This document shows positions 15,621-25,210 of a stretch of 64,000 nucleotides of DNA, piece after piece. The position numbers were made by a program, and so were the translations under genes. The first letter of the stretch is position 1. Every line of letters begins with the position of its first letter. Origin of the DNA: Ketogulonicigenium robustum (GTDB lineage: Bacteria; Pseudomonadota; Alphaproteobacteria; Rhodobacterales; Rhodobacteraceae); contig NZ_CP019937.1 in assembly GCF_002117445.1 (NCBI RefSeq), positions 1,981,501 through 2,045,500 of the forward strand. Reading direction: 5' to 3'. The notes beneath the pieces are model-generated. The model made no database searches. It was given only the letters and a program-made list of their open reading frames with translations, and had not been told where the DNA came from.

Positions 15621-17723
15621 CTATCGGCCAAAGAGGATCGAGTTCGGGCGCCGCTCCAGCGCGCGGGCAAGGTCGGTGATGGCGCTGGCGGCGGTGTTGA
15701 TCTGCCGCAGCGCAAGGCTAAGATCACGCATCATCGTGGCGTTCTGATCGAACCCCGACAGCGTGCCGCCAGCCTGAGTGACTAGCGCGTTCAGGCGCTG
15801 CGATAGGGCGGGCAGGTCGTTGGTGGCGGCGGCCAACTGGTCAGCCGCGCGGCTGGCAGCGGCCAGTGCATCATTGGCATTGCCCACCAGATTGCCGCCG
15901 CGCGCCTCGTCCAAAACAGCCTGTAGGCTGTTCAGCGCGCCAGACAGGTCAGCAGGCAACTGGCGGGTGCGCGGGTCGCCCAACACGGAATCTGCGGTCG
16001 CCAGCAGGCTCTCGGCTTGCGTCACGACCCCCTCTAGCGGCAGCGATTGCCATTGGGTGGCCAGATCGTCGATCGATTGCACCAACCCCGGCATACCTTC
16101 AAAGCCCTCGCCAATTTCGCCCGCAACCTGCTGCACGTTGTCGATCGCATCGACGATGCGGTTGACCGCGTCCGCCTGCCGCAGATCGGCGATGACGGCT
16201 TGCAGATCGCCCACGGCGGCGGTGATGCCCGCCATCGTCTGGCCCACCTGCCCCGGCAGGGCCTGCACCTCGGGCGATGCGGTCAGCGTGCGGGCGTCAC
16301 CCAGCAGGTTCATCACCTCGCCCGGGATCGCCTGCGTCTGCGCGCTGCCGACCAGGCTCGAGGCATTGTCGAGGAAGCTGACGGCGCTTTGCATCAACTC
16401 CTCGATCGGCAGGTCGTTAAATCGATCAAGCGTGCCCTGCACCGTATCGGCGGCATCGGTGATCTGCGAGGCGACGGTCGGGATCTCGGGGTATGGCTGC
16501 GCATCCATATTGATCTGTCCGCTACGGTCGTCGGTGCGCAGCAACTGCACCTTCAGCCCGCCGGTAAACAGGCTGCCGGTTACCAGACGCGCACGCAGCC
16601 CGCCGTTTTCAACCTGATTTTGCAGATAAGCCATGGTTTCCATGCTGCTGCTGTCACCCTCCAGCCCCAAGCGGGCGGGCTGGATGGAGATGATCGTCTG
16701 CAGACGCAGGGAATCATCGCCGAAGCGGGCAGCGTCGATATAACCATTGATGCCCGACACCTCGCCGATGCGCAGCCCCTCCAGCTCGACGGCGGCGCCG
16801 ACGGTCAGGCCGGTTATGTTCCCCTCGAACACGGCGACAAGGTTCACCGGCTGGCCATCCTCGTGCGAGAACACGCTGGCGCGCGCCGAGGCGTTATCGG
16901 CATAGACATCGAAATCGGTGCCGTTTTGCGCCAGTGCCGCCCCCGTCACGAAGGTATCGAACGTCACGCCCCCCGCGATCAGCGTGGCAAGGCTGCCGAA
17001 GTTCAGCGCCGCGCCCGACGGCCCCAGCGAGACCGAGAAGCCCGAGCTGTTCCAGAACCGCGTCGTTTCTGTCACCAGCGCGTCGTGGGGGGCGAAAATG
17101 ACGGCCTCGGCCTCGACGGTGGTGCCGTCGGTCGACACCGATGCCGGGCCGACGCGCCCAACCTCGACGCCCTTGTAAATGATGGGGCTGTTGCCCGTCA
17201 GCGTCTGGTCGCGCGAACGCAGCGTGACGCGCAGGCCCTGCTCGCCCGTGGGCAGCAGCGGCGCGCTGGCCAGCCCCTGAAAATCGTGCTGCGCGGTGCC
17301 GGGGGTTCTGTCCCACAGACCTTGCAGATAAACGCCCGACAGCACGGTATCGAGGCCCGTTACCCCTTGGGTCGTCACCTCGGGGCGGACAACCCAGAAC
17401 TGCGCACTGCTGTCGACATAGGGCGCAACACCTTTGTCGACGCGCACCGACACGACGACCTGATCCAAATCGTCGGTAAAGCCCACCTTTTCAACGATGC
17501 CCACGGCCACGTCGCGATAGCGCAGCTGCGTCTCGTTGGCGCGGATGCCCGATGCGTCGTCAAAGACGATTTCGATCAGCGGGCCGCGTTCGGAATAGTT
17601 CTGCCACGCCAACCCCAGCGCGATCAGCAAGGCCACAATCGGCACCAGCCAGACAATCGACACGCGGCTCCAGATGCTGCGGCGGGCGGATTTGACCGGA
17701 ACGTCGGGGATCGGATCACTCAT
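15621..17723 (-). CDS. pqiB: PqiB-type MCE (MlaD) protein
   Basis: 700 residues from ATG 17723, overlapping the end of the upstream pqiA-like gene. One N-terminal membrane helix (VSIVWLVPIVALLIALGLAW) anchors it in the inner membrane. It is followed by repeated MCE domains, the first starting at GPLIEIVFDDASGIRANETQ with the VGIVEKVGF strand, others at LRVTLRSRDQTLTGNSPIIY and PVNLVAVFEGNITGLTVGAA. The last 250 residues are long helices (dNLPIEELMQSAVSFLDNAS and similar) that would form the needle-like coiled-coil tube of PqiB. Proposed role: moving lipids between inner and outer membrane. Length agrees with three-MCE PqiB rather than single-MCE MlaD. Confidence 0.9.
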   Translation of the reverse strand: MSDPIPDVPVKSARRSIWSRVSIVWLVPIVALLIALGLAWQNYSERGPLIEIVFDDASGIRANETQLRYRDVAVGIVEKVGFTDDLDQVVVSVRVDKGVAPYVDSSAQFWVVRPEVTTQGVTGLDTVLSGVYLQGLWDRTPGTAQHDFQGLASAPLLPTGEQGLRVTLRSRDQTLTGNSPIIYKGVEVGRVGPASVSTDGTTVEAEAVIFAPHDALVTETTRFWNSSGFSVSLGPSGAALNFGSLATLIAGGVTFDTFVTGAALAQNGTDFDVYADNASARASVFSHEDGQPVNLVAVFEGNITGLTVGAAVELEGLRIGEVSGINGYIDAARFGDDSLRLQTIISIQPARLGLEGDSSSMETMAYLQNQVENGGLRARLVTGSLFTGGLKVQLLRTDDRSGQINMDAQPYPEIPTVASQITDAADTVQGTLDRFNDLPIEELMQSAVSFLDNASSLVGSAQTQAIPGEVMNLLGDARTLTASPEVQALPGQVGQTMAGITAAVGDLQAVIADLRQADAVNRIVDAIDNVQQVAGEIGEGFEGMPGLVQSIDDLATQWQSLPLEGVVTQAESLLATADSVLGDPRTRQLPADLSGALNSLQAVLDEARGGNLVGNANDALAAASRAADQLAAATNDLPALSQRLNALVTQAGGTLSGFDQNATMMRDLSLALRQINTAASAITDLARALERRPNSILFGR

Positions 17724-18411
17724 GCGCGGGAACCTTGGGCTGTTGGGGTTGGGCAGCAGTCGCCTGTCTGTCATTGTCCTCGGCGCGGCGGAAGCTGTCC
17801 CAGATCATACGGGTATCAAAAGCTTGCGCCGATAGCATTGTAAAGATCACGCTAAGCGCGAAGGTGAGCGCCGCCGGCCCCGGCAGGATCGAGACCGCCA
17901 CGTTCAGCTGGACCAGCGCCGATGTGATGGCGACGACGAACACGTCGATCATCGACCAGCGGCCGATGAAATCCACCACCTCGTACAGGGTTTGGCGCTG
18001 CACGGCACCGATTTTGCTGCCGCGCTGCACTGTGATGGCCAGCCAGGCAATGGTGATGAACTTGGCCATGGGAATACCGACCGAGGCCAGCAAAATCACC
18101 AGCGCCACCGCGACCGAGCCCATGTTGAACATGTGCACCGCCCCCGCCACGATCGTGTCGGAGCTGGTGTTGAACAGCACGCGGGTTTCCAGCATCGGGT
18201 AGAGGTTCGCCGGAATGTAGCACAGCAGCCCCGCCGCCCACCACGCCCAGACACGGCTGATGCTGTGGGTGTCGCGTGATTGCAGCCGCGCGCCGCAGCG
18301 CCCACAGGCTGGGGTTTCCAGCGGCCAGACGCGGCCGCAACTGCGGCAGCCGACAAGCCCCGCGTCGCGAGCGGTAATTTCTGGAGTGGCGCTCAGGTGC
18401 TGGTCAGTCAT
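17716..18411 (-). CDS. pqiA: PqiA-like membrane protein, second half
   Basis: 231 residues. The N-terminus has a zinc ribbon (CRSCGRVWPLETPACGRCGA, about 22-41) and then four membrane helices starting at WAWWAAGLLCYIPANLYPML, a characteristic PqiA motif, with VGIPMAKFITIAWL and DVFVVAITSALVQL. E. coli PqiA is one chain with two such halves; here each half is a separate gene. The start overlaps the end of the first-half gene, and its stop overlaps pqiB. It is probably the inner-membrane partner feeding lipid into PqiB. Confidence 0.88.
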   Translation of the reverse strand: MTDQHLSATPEITARDAGLVGCRSCGRVWPLETPACGRCGARLQSRDTHSISRVWAWWAAGLLCYIPANLYPMLETRVLFNTSSDTIVAGAVHMFNMGSVAVALVILLASVGIPMAKFITIAWLAITVQRGSKIGAVQRQTLYEVVDFIGRWSMIDVFVVAITSALVQLNVAVSILPGPAALTFALSVIFTMLSAQAFDTRMIWDSFRRAEDNDRQATAAQPQQPKVPAHE

Positions 18412-19048
18412 GGGGCGTCAGCTCCTCGATCGATTGCCAGACCATCCAGCGCGACATGAACGCGTCTTGCACGGTCGTGACGACGCAAAGCACCGCGAAC
18501 ATCCAGAATGCCGCCCCCAAATGCACATCGGCAAGGTCGGTCACCTTCACCAACGCGACCGCGCAGCCCATGACGAAAATCTCGGACATGGCCCACGGGC
18601 GCAGGGTTTCCGACCAGCGGAAGGCGGGCACCGCCCCTTCCAGTGGCGGCTTGTCGAAGACAACCGGCGTCAGCACATAGATGATCAGCGCCGCGCGCAG
18701 CAGTGGCAAGAAGATTACCGCCGCCAGAAAGATCAGCGAGACCGCCGACAAGAACCCCGACGGGAATGACAGCGCCACCCCGATCAGCGTGGTTTGATTG
18801 GAAAATCCGGCAGCGCTGATCGACATGAACGGAAAGGTCAGCGCCCCAATCACAAGGATCAGCACGGTCACCGCCAGCATGATGATAATCATGCCGGCCT
18901 TGCGCTTGGGGGCGATCAGCACGGCATGGCAGCGCGCGCATACCGCACGCTCGCCTTTGGCTGGCACCTGACGCACATGGTACAGCGCATCACAGTGCGG
19001 GCAGGCGATCAGATCGACCAGTTCTGCGTCAGTATATACGCGGGACAC
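18404..19048 (-). CDS. pqiA: PqiA-like membrane protein, first half
   Basis: 214 residues with an N-terminal zinc ribbon ([10 protein letters not shown]..., then CARCHAVL) and four predicted membrane helices ([20 protein letters not shown] onward, [20 protein letters not shown], and others). The segment [20 protein letters not shown] matches the PqiA pattern W-M-x-E-I/V-F. It heads the leftward pqi operon and overlaps the next gene by 8 bp. GGAGGAGC-type ribosome-binding sequence precedes the ATG. Function inferred with PqiB and PqiC: envelope lipid transport. Confidence 0.88.
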   Translation of the reverse strand: MSRVYTDAELVDLIACPHCDALYHVRQVPAKGERAVCARCHAVLIAPKRKAGMIIIMLAVTVLILVIGALTFPFMSISAAGFSNQTTLIGVALSFPSGFLSAVSLIFLAAVIFLPLLRAALIIYVLTPVVFDKPPLEGAVPAFRWSETLRPWAMSEIFVMGCAVALVKVTDLADVHLGAAFWMFAVLCVVTTVQDAFMSRWMVWQSIEELTPHD

Positions 19049-19164
19049 GGGCGGCTCCTCCTGTCTGTCAGGTAAGCTTAACCAGTGTCGCAGCGGTATT
19101 AAATGGCTTTTATCTGTCCGACCTGTCGTCTATTGCAATCGCAGTCGCCAGAAATGAGGCTTTC

Positions 19165-19752
19165 ATGCGCACCGCCACCATCACACGCAAGACCGCCGAG
19201 ACCGATATTTCCGTCACGGTGAACCTCGACGGGACGGGTATTTACGACAACCAAACGGGTGTCGGCTTTTTCGATCACATGCTGGACCAGTTGTCGCGGC
19301 ATGCTTTGATTGACATGACAGTGCGTTGCGCGGGCGATCTGCATATCGACGACCACCACAGCGTGGAAGACACCGGTATTGCGCTGGGTCAGGCCATTGC
19401 GCAGGCGATGGCCGACAAGCGTGGCATCCGTCGTTATGGCGAATGCCACCTGCCGATGGATGACGCGCAGGTGCGCGCCGCGCTGGACCTGTCGGGCCGG
19501 CCCTATCTGGTCTGGAACGTCACCTTCCCCTCGGGGAAGATCGGCACCTTTGATACCGAACTGGTGCGCGAGTTTTTTCAAGCGCTGGCAACGCACGGCG
19601 GCATCACGCTGCACGTCGACCAGCTGCATGGCTTCAACAGCCACCACATTGCCGAGGCCGCTTTCAAGGCCGTCGCGCGCGCGCTGCGTGACGCGCTGGA
19701 GGTTGACCCCCGCAAAGCGGATGCGATCCCCTCGACCAAGGGCGCGCTGTAG
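19165..19752 (+). CDS. hisB: Imidazoleglycerol-phosphate dehydratase
   Basis: Sixth step of histidine synthesis, converting imidazole glycerol phosphate to imidazole acetol phosphate. 195 residues, the monofunctional form without the phosphatase domain of E. coli HisB. Metal-binding repeats are visible: [24 protein letters not shown] and, in the second half, [18 protein letters not shown] precedes the ATG. It is the first gene of hisB-hisH-hisA-hisF-hisE, with the hisH ATG directly after its stop. Confidence 0.97.
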   Translation: MRTATITRKTAETDISVTVNLDGTGIYDNQTGVGFFDHMLDQLSRHALIDMTVRCAGDLHIDDHHSVEDTGIALGQAIAQAMADKRGIRRYGECHLPMDDAQVRAALDLSGRPYLVWNVTFPSGKIGTFDTELVREFFQALATHGGITLHVDQLHGFNSHHIAEAAFKAVARALRDALEVDPRKADAIPSTKGAL

Positions 19753-20391
19753 ATGCTGACGGCGCTGATTGATTACGACAGCGGCAACCTGCATTCGGCG
19801 CAAAAAGCGTTCGAGCGGATGGCGCGGGAAACCGATGGCGGGGATGTGGTTGTCACATCTGACCCCGATGTGGTGGCGCGCGCCGACCGGATCGTGCTGC
19901 CCGGTGACGGGGCCTTTCCGGCCTGCCGCACAGCGCTGCGCGATGTGACCGGCCTGCAAGAGGCGATCTTCGAGGCGGTGGGCGCACGCGCGCGGCCGTT
20001 CTTGGGGATTTGCGTCGGCATGCAGATGCTGGCCTTGCGCGGGCATGAATACGAATTGACCGACGGCTTCGGCTGGATCGACGGCGAGGTTGAACGCATC
20101 ACACCCGCCAACCCCACCTTCAAGGTGCCGCATATGGGCTGGAATGATCTGGTGATCGACGCCCCCCACCCCGTGCTGGATGGCATCAAGACCGGCGATC
20201 ACGCCTATTTCGTCCATAGCTGGGCCATGCGCGTGGGCACCCCCGCGCAGCGGCTGGCGCATGTGGATTACGCCGGCGACATCACCGCCATCGTCGGGCG
20301 CGACAATATTGTCGGCGCGCAATTCCACCCCGAGAAAAGCCAAGCCACCGGCCTGCGCCTGATTGCCAACTTCCTACACTGGGCCCCGTAA
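19753..20391 (+). CDS. hisH: Imidazole glycerol phosphate synthase, glutaminase subunit
   Basis: 212 residues. Class I glutamine amidotransferase that releases ammonia for HisF. Nucleophile Cys in FLGICVGMQML; the His and Glu of the triad in QFHPEKSQATGL. The N-terminal IDYDSGNLHSAQKAFER is the HisH start pattern. No spacing from hisB and none to hisA, consistent with tight coupling; its partner hisF lies one gene further on. Confidence 0.97.
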   Translation: MLTALIDYDSGNLHSAQKAFERMARETDGGDVVVTSDPDVVARADRIVLPGDGAFPACRTALRDVTGLQEAIFEAVGARARPFLGICVGMQMLALRGHEYELTDGFGWIDGEVERITPANPTFKVPHMGWNDLVIDAPHPVLDGIKTGDHAYFVHSWAMRVGTPAQRLAHVDYAGDITAIVGRDNIVGAQFHPEKSQATGLRLIANFLHWAP

Positions 20392-21111
20392 ATGATCCTT
20401 TACCCTGCGATTGACCTGAAAGACGGCCAAGCCGTGCGCCTTGTGCATGGCGAGATGGATCAGGCCACCGTTTTCAACGACAACCCCGCAGCGCAGGCGC
20501 TGGCGTTTGAAGCGGCGGGCGCGAAGTGGTTGCATCTGGTCGATTTGAACGGCGCATTCGCCGGTGCGCCCGTGAACGGCGGCGCGGTGGACGAGATTTT
20601 GGCGCAGGTGAAGATCCCCGCGCAGCTGGGCGGCGGCATCCGCGATCTGGCGACGATTGAAGCTTGGCTGAAAAAGGGCCTGCAGCGCGTGATCTTGGGC
20701 ACCGTCGCGGTCGAAAACCCCGATCTGGTGCGCGAGGCGGCCCGCGCTTTCCCCGGCCATGTTGCTGTCGGCATCGACGCGCGCAATGGCCGCGTGGCGA
20801 CGCGCGGCTGGGCCGAGGAAACCGATGTGCTGGTGACCGATCTGGCCCGCAGCTTTGAAGATGCAGGCGTTGCCGCGATTATTTACACCGACATTTTGCG
20901 CGACGGCGCGATGAAGGGCCCGAACGTCCAAGCGACGGCCGATCTGGCGCGCGCGGTGTCGATACCGGTGATCGCCTCGGGCGGGGTGTCGTCGCTAGGC
21001 GATCTGGTCACCTTGCGCGATACCGGCGTGATTGCGGGCGCGATTTCGGGGCGCGCGCTCTATGATGGCGCGATTGATCTGACGGCGGCGCTGGCCGCGC
21101 TGGAGGAATAG
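20392..21111 (+). CDS. hisA: ProFAR isomerase (HisA)
   Basis: 239 residues, (beta-alpha)8 barrel. Isomerises ProFAR to PRFAR. Catalytic Asp8 in [14 protein letters not shown] and the second catalytic Asp in [10 protein letters not shown] are present, with phosphate-binding glycines in QLGGGIRD and [11 protein letters not shown]. It lies between hisH and hisF in the his operon, with the hisF ATG immediately after its stop. Confidence 0.97.
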   Translation: MILYPAIDLKDGQAVRLVHGEMDQATVFNDNPAAQALAFEAAGAKWLHLVDLNGAFAGAPVNGGAVDEILAQVKIPAQLGGGIRDLATIEAWLKKGLQRVILGTVAVENPDLVREAARAFPGHVAVGIDARNGRVATRGWAEETDVLVTDLARSFEDAGVAAIIYTDILRDGAMKGPNVQATADLARAVSIPVIASGGVSSLGDLVTLRDTGVIAGAISGRALYDGAIDLTAALAALEE

Positions 21112-21870
21112 ATGCTGAAGACCCGCGTGATCCCCTGCCTTGACGTGGCCGACGGCCGCGTGGTCAAGGGCGTCAACTTTGTCGACCTTGTCGACGCGGG
21201 CGATCCGGTGGATGCGGCCAAGGCCTATGACGCCGCAGGCGCGGACGAGCTGTGCTTTTTGGACATCAACGCCACCCACGAAAACCGTGGCACGATGTAT
21301 GATGTGGTCACCCGCACCGCCGAGGCCTGCTTTATGCCCCTGACGGTCGGCGGCGGCGTGCGCACCCATCACGACGTGCGGGCCCTGCTGCTGGCGGGGG
21401 CCGACAAGGTCAGCTTCAATTCCGCCGCTGTGGCGAACCCCGATGTGGTGACCGAAGCCGCGCTGCGTTTTGGCAGCCAGTGCATTGTAGTGGCGATTGA
21501 CGCGAAAACCGTGGCGCCCGGCCGGTGGGAGATTTTCACTCACGGCGGACGCAAAGCCACCGGCATTGATGCCGTGGAATTTGCGCGCACCGTTGCCGCC
21601 AAGGGCGCGGGCGAGATCTTGCTGACCTCGATGGACCGTGACGGCACCAAGGACGGCTACAACCTGCCCCTGACCCGCGCGATTGCGGATGCGGTGAACG
21701 TGCCTGTTATCGCATCGGGCGGGGTGGGCAAGCTGGACGATTTTGTCGAGGGGGTGACTGTGGGCGGGGCGTCGGCTGTGCTGGCCGCGTCGGTTTTCCA
21801 CTTTGGCACCTTTACCATTGCCGAGGCCAAGGCCCATATGGCCGCCGCCGGCATTCCCGTTCGTTTGTAG
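21112..21870 (+). CDS. hisF: Imidazole glycerol phosphate synthase, cyclase subunit
   Basis: 252 residues, barrel homologous to HisA. Uses ammonia from HisH to close the imidazole ring, giving IGP and AICAR. Catalytic aspartates: [19 protein letters not shown] (Asp11) and [15 protein letters not shown]. Phosphate loops [11 protein letters not shown] and [11 protein letters not shown] are complete. AICAR produced here feeds purine synthesis through PurH, encoded later in the window. Confidence 0.98.
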   Translation: MLKTRVIPCLDVADGRVVKGVNFVDLVDAGDPVDAAKAYDAAGADELCFLDINATHENRGTMYDVVTRTAEACFMPLTVGGGVRTHHDVRALLLAGADKVSFNSAAVANPDVVTEAALRFGSQCIVVAIDAKTVAPGRWEIFTHGGRKATGIDAVEFARTVAAKGAGEILLTSMDRDGTKDGYNLPLTRAIADAVNVPVIASGGVGKLDDFVEGVTVGGASAVLAASVFHFGTFTIAEAKAHMAAAGIPVRL

Positions 21871-21879
21871 GAGGGCGCG

Positions 21880-22194
21880 ATGTCGCTGCAAAATCTGGCC
21901 GCCACGATCGAGGCCCGCAAGACCGCAGATCCCGATAGCAGCTGGACCGCCAAGCTGCTGTCACGCGGCCCCGAAAAATGCGCGCAGAAGTTTGGCGAAG
22001 AAGCCGTCGAGGCGATTGTCGAGGCCGTCAAAGGCGACCGCGCCGCCCTGATTGGCGAGGCGGCGGATAGCATCTATCACCTGCTGGTCATGTGCGCCGC
22101 GCGCGATGTGACGCTGGCCGACATCGAGGCCGAGTTGGCTCGCCGCGAATCGCAGTCGGGCTTGGCTGAGAAGGCCGCGCGCCCTAAGGCGTAA
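21880..22194 (+). CDS. hisE: Phosphoribosyl-ATP pyrophosphatase
   Basis: 104 residues, stand-alone HisE without a HisI domain. Hydrolyses PR-ATP to PR-AMP in histidine synthesis. The MazG-like metal site is seen in KKFGEEAVEAIVEAV-type sequence (QKFGEEAVEAIVEAVKGDR) and EAADSIYHLLV. Last gene of the his operon, 9 bp after hisF (GGAGGGCG ribosome-binding site). Its end overlaps the end of the convergent CoA-binding gene by 11 bp. No hisI, hisG or hisD is in the window. Confidence 0.96.
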   Translation: MSLQNLAATIEARKTADPDSSWTAKLLSRGPEKCAQKFGEEAVEAIVEAVKGDRAALIGEAADSIYHLLVMCAARDVTLADIEAELARRESQSGLAEKAARPKA

Positions 22195-22609
22195 CGCGCT
22201 GCGCGCCGAAAAGGCGCTGGTATTCGATGGCCGTGCAGCGGTCTTCGACGACGGCAATCCCAGCATCCGCCGCCTTTTGCGTGGCGGGGCTGGTGATATC
22301 CAGTTGCAGCCACAGCGTCTGCGGGCGCGGGTCAAGGTCCAGAACCTCGTCCACGATGGCGGGCACCGCATCGCTGGCGCGGAAGACATCGACCAGATCG
22401 ACGCCGCCCGCGATGTCCGACAGCTGCGCCACGGCTGGTTTGCCAAGGTGGATTTGCCCTGCAAGCCCCGGATTGACCGCGATCACATCGTAACCCGCAG
22501 CCTGCAGGAACTGCGCGACGCGGTGGCTGGGCCGCGCGGGGTTCGCCGAATAGCCGACCACAGCGATACGGCGGGCTTGTTCCAGCGCGGTTTTGGTTTG
22601 ATCGGTCAT
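22184..22609 (-). CDS. CoA-binding (YccU-like) domain protein
   Basis: 141 residues from ATG 22609 (AGGGGTGC upstream). A single Rossmann-type CoA_binding_2 domain: IAVVGYSANPARPSHRVAQF near the N-terminus is the nucleotide-binding segment of this family, followed by VIAVNPGLAGQ and a terminal AVVEDRCTAIEYQRL. Homologues such as YccU bind CoA but have no proven reaction. It may be monocistronic: a terminator separates it from rlmB upstream, and it converges on hisE. Confidence 0.85.
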   Translation of the reverse strand: MTDQTKTALEQARRIAVVGYSANPARPSHRVAQFLQAAGYDVIAVNPGLAGQIHLGKPAVAQLSDIAGGVDLVDVFRASDAVPAIVDEVLDLDPRPQTLWLQLDITSPATQKAADAGIAVVEDRCTAIEYQRLFGAQRVTP

Positions 22610-22626
22610 GACGCACCCCTTTGGTG

Positions 22627-22653
22627 AAAAAAAGCCCGGGACAAAGCCCGGGC
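22627..22653 (-). terminator. Rho-independent terminator after rlmB
   Basis: On the minus strand GCCCGGGC, loop, CCCGGGC is followed by seven T residues. It ends leftward transcription from rlmB just before the CoA-binding gene start. Confidence 0.9.
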
Positions 22654-22772
22654 AAAGGTGTGGAACGAGGGACAGTAAAGAGAAACGCAGGGTTCCAGAA
22701 TGCGTTCCTTGACGTTGCACATATGCAGCATTACGCCGCAGACCAGCATTATCAAGAAATCGTGATAATCCG

Positions 22773-23555
22773 TTAATCACGCACCGACAGCGCATAAAGC
22801 GCAACCGCCGCCGCATTCGAGACGTTGAGCGAGGCGAAGCCGCCCGCCGCAGGGATCTTCACCAGATGATCGCAGGTCTCGCGCGTTTTTTCGCGCAGGC
22901 CCGGCCCTTCGGCCCCCATGACGATGGCGACGGGGCGATCGCGGCGGCCCTCGACGGCTTGTTCGATGGTCATCTCGCCCTCGCCGTCCAGCCCGAGGAT
23001 CAGGTAGCCCATGTCGCGCAACTGGTTCATGGCGTCGGCCAGATTGCGCACGCGGATGTAGGGTTGCCGCTCAAGCGCGCCCGAGGCGGTTTTGGCCAGC
23101 GCGCCGGTTTCGGGCGCCGAGTGGCGCTGCACACCCACCACAGCGCGCGCGCCGAACACCTCGGACGAACGCAGGATGGCACCGACGTTGTGCGGGTCGG
23201 TCACGCGGTCAAGCAGCACAAGGCGCGGCGGCATCGGGCCGTCGCCCAGCGCGACATCAGTCAGGCTGCCCCAGTCGAGGGGTTTCACCTCGAGCGCGGC
23301 GCCTTGGTGCACCGATTCGGGGTCGATGGGCGCGGCGAATTTGCGGGGGTCCGACAGTTCGGGCTGCATGCCGCTGGCGGCAATGGCGTCGGCCAGCTTG
23401 TCGGCGGCGTTTTGGGTCACGATCAGACGCAGGCGCGTGCGGTTGGGGTTCTGCAGCGCGTCACGCACCGCATGCAGGCCGAACAGCCACACGGTTTCTT
23501 GGGCCGAGGCGCGACGCGCCTGTTCCTTTTCGATAACCCACAAGGGCTTTTTCAT
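22773..23555 (-). CDS. rlmB: 23S rRNA (guanosine-2'-O)-methyltransferase of the SpoU/RlmB family
   Basis: 260 residues. Methylates the ribose of G2251 in 23S rRNA by the family's known role. The N-terminal substrate-binding domain begins at WLFGLHAVRDALQNP. The trefoil-knot SPOUT domain has motif 1 LLDRVTDPHNVGAILRSSE, motif 2 IVMGAEGPGLREKT and motif 3 KIPAAGGFASLNVSNAAAVA, with the conserved Asn, Glu and Ser/Asn residues. A strong terminator lies about 120 bp downstream. Confidence 0.93.
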   Translation of the reverse strand: MKKPLWVIEKEQARRASAQETVWLFGLHAVRDALQNPNRTRLRLIVTQNAADKLADAIAASGMQPELSDPRKFAAPIDPESVHQGAALEVKPLDWGSLTDVALGDGPMPPRLVLLDRVTDPHNVGAILRSSEVFGARAVVGVQRHSAPETGALAKTASGALERQPYIRVRNLADAMNQLRDMGYLILGLDGEGEMTIEQAVEGRRDRPVAIVMGAEGPGLREKTRETCDHLVKIPAAGGFASLNVSNAAAVALYALSVRD

Positions 23556-23800
23556 GACCGTCCTCGTTCTGCAGATAGCGGGTGGGCTGCGCCGCGCGCG
23601 CCCGTTCCCTGCCCTAATGGCGGGCGATGGCAGGCGCGCGCAAGCCCCAATATCAGCCCCATCGCGCGTGATTTGCGATAAATGCCGCTACGACAGGTTG
23701 AAATCTGACCCAGAGCGGCGGGATTCCACGGTTTTTCCTGTTGACGGTATGGGATACGGCAGGTATTTCGCCGCCATCCGCCACCTGTTCACAGGTGCGG

Positions 23801-23884
23801 GGGCGACGAGCTGCAAGGTGCGGCAGCGGACTGTAACTCCGCCGGGGAGACCCACGCCTGGTTCGATTCCAGGGTCGCCCACCA
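23801..23884 (+). tRNA. tRNA-Tyr (anticodon GTA)
   Basis: 84 bases including encoded CCA. Acceptor GGGCGAC pairs with GTCGCCC; the anticodon stem GCGGA/TCCGC encloses CTGTAAC, so the anticodon is GTA. A long variable arm (type II) and T arm CCTGG-TTCGATT-CCAGG are present. Confidence 0.97.
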
Positions 23885-23908
23885 TCAATTCCTTATCGAT
23901 CTTACCGG

Positions 23909-23929
23909 CCGCCTTTTGGGCGGTTTTTT
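23909..23929 (+). terminator. Terminator after tRNA-Tyr
   Basis: CCGCC, TTTTG loop, GGCGG, then six T residues, 24 bp beyond the tRNA. Confidence 0.9.
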
Positions 23930-23952
23930 ATTGCCTTGCGGGCGGATTTACG

Positions 23953-24013
23953 TAGCGACTGAATTGCGCGCAGCGCGCTACGAAAGCGGATGATTTTCTA
24001 GGCAGCGACTGAA
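23953..24013. repeat. Short direct repeat AGCGACTGAAT upstream of rutA
   Basis: The 11-mer occurs at about 23953 and 24003, in the gap between tRNA-Tyr and rutA. The first copy lies inside a hairpin (CGTAGCG with CGCTACG). Significance unknown. A TGGTCAA at 24036-24042 resembles one half of a RutR site, but no matching second half is visible. Confidence 0.35.
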
Positions 24014-24124
24014 TCAGCCCACAAATTTTTTCTTTTGGTCAATTTATTTCGTGCACTCGGGCGGCGTGCAGGCGGAAATCTCGGCAGGAACATGTCGGGC
24101 CGCTTGGCCGATCGGAGTGCGAAA

Positions 24125-25210
24125 ATGGAAGTCGGTGTCTTTATCCCTATCGGGAACAACGGGTGGCTGATCTCGGAGAATGCGCCGCAGTACAAGCCCA
24201 GCTTTGCCCTGAGCAAGGCCATCACGCTGAAGGCGGAAAGCTATGGGTTCGACTTTGCGCTGTCCATGATCAAGCTGCGTGGCTTTGGCGGTAAGACCGA
24301 GTTCTGGGACTACAATCTGGAAAGCTTTACGCTGATGGCAGGCCTTGCGGCTGTCACCAGCAAGATCAAGCTGTTCGGCACGGCGGCTACGCTGGTCATG
24401 CCGCCTGCGATTGTGGCGCGGATGGCGACGACGATCGATTCGATCTCGGGCGGGCGGTTCGGGGTCAATCTGGTGACGGGCTGGCAACGGCCCGAATACA
24501 GCCAGATGGGCCTGTGGCCGGGTGATGACTATTTTGGCGACCGCTACGGCTATCTGACGGAATACACGACGGTTTTGAAGGAATTGCTGGCCACAGGCCG
24601 GTCGGATTTCAAGGGCGATTTCTTTCAGATGGATGATTGCCACATGAAGCCGACGCCCGAGGGCGAGGTGAAGCTGATTTGTGCGGGGTCGTCGGACAAG
24701 GGCTTGGCGTTCTCGGCCAATTACGCGGATTACAGTTTCTGTTTTGGCGTCGGTGTAAACACCCCCGCCGCCTTCGCCCCCACGAACGAACGGTTGCTGG
24801 CGGCCGCGGCCAAGACTGGCCGCGATCTGAAGTCGTTCGTCCTGACGATGGTGATTGCCGAGGAAACAAGCGAGGAAGCTTGGGCCAAGTGGGAACACTA
24901 CAAAGCCGGTGCCGACGAGGACGCCATCAAGTGGCTGGGCCTGCAAAGCGCCGCCGATAAGACATCGGGCAGCGACACCAATGTGCGCCATATGTCTAGC
25001 CCCGTCTCGCCGGTGAACATCAACATGGGGACGCTGATCGGATCCTATGCCGAGGTTGCCGCCATGTTGGACGAGATGGCCGCCGTGCCCGGCACAGGGG
25101 GCGTGATGCTGACCTTTGACGACTTTTTGGAAGGCATCGACAAGTTTGGTAAATACGTGCAGCCGCTGATGACATCGCGCCAGCACATCATGGCAGAGGC
25201 CGCGGAATGA
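24125..25210 (+). CDS. rutA: Pyrimidine monooxygenase RutA
   Basis: 361 residues from ATG 24125 (GGAGTG upstream), skipping 30 codons of open frame. Bacterial-luciferase-type flavin monooxygenase that opens the uracil ring between N3 and C4, giving ureidoacrylate. Family features: [20 protein letters not shown], the [20 protein letters not shown] stretch and [19 protein letters not shown]. First gene of rutABCD; its TGA overlaps the rutB ATG. It needs reduced FMN, normally from RutF, which is not in this operon. Confidence 0.96.
   Translation: MEVGVFIPIGNNGWLISENAPQYKPSFALSKAITLKAESYGFDFALSMIKLRGFGGKTEFWDYNLESFTLMAGLAAVTSKIKLFGTAATLVMPPAIVARMATTIDSISGGRFGVNLVTGWQRPEYSQMGLWPGDDYFGDRYGYLTEYTTVLKELLATGRSDFKGDFFQMDDCHMKPTPEGEVKLICAGSSDKGLAFSANYADYSFCFGVGVNTPAAFAPTNERLLAAAAKTGRDLKSFVLTMVIAEETSEEAWAKWEHYKAGADEDAIKWLGLQSAADKTSGSDTNVRHMSSPVSPVNINMGTLIGSYAEVAAMLDEMAAVPGTGGVMLTFDDFLEGIDKFGKYVQPLMTSRQHIMAEAAE

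Noticed and set aside
16047-17843. 598-codon plus-strand frame opposite pqiB
   Set aside because: Arg/Gln/His-rich shadow translation; PqiB on the other strand has full family features.
24036-24042. RutR operator upstream of rutA
   Set aside because: Only a TGGTCAA half-site is present; the partner TTGACCA is missing.
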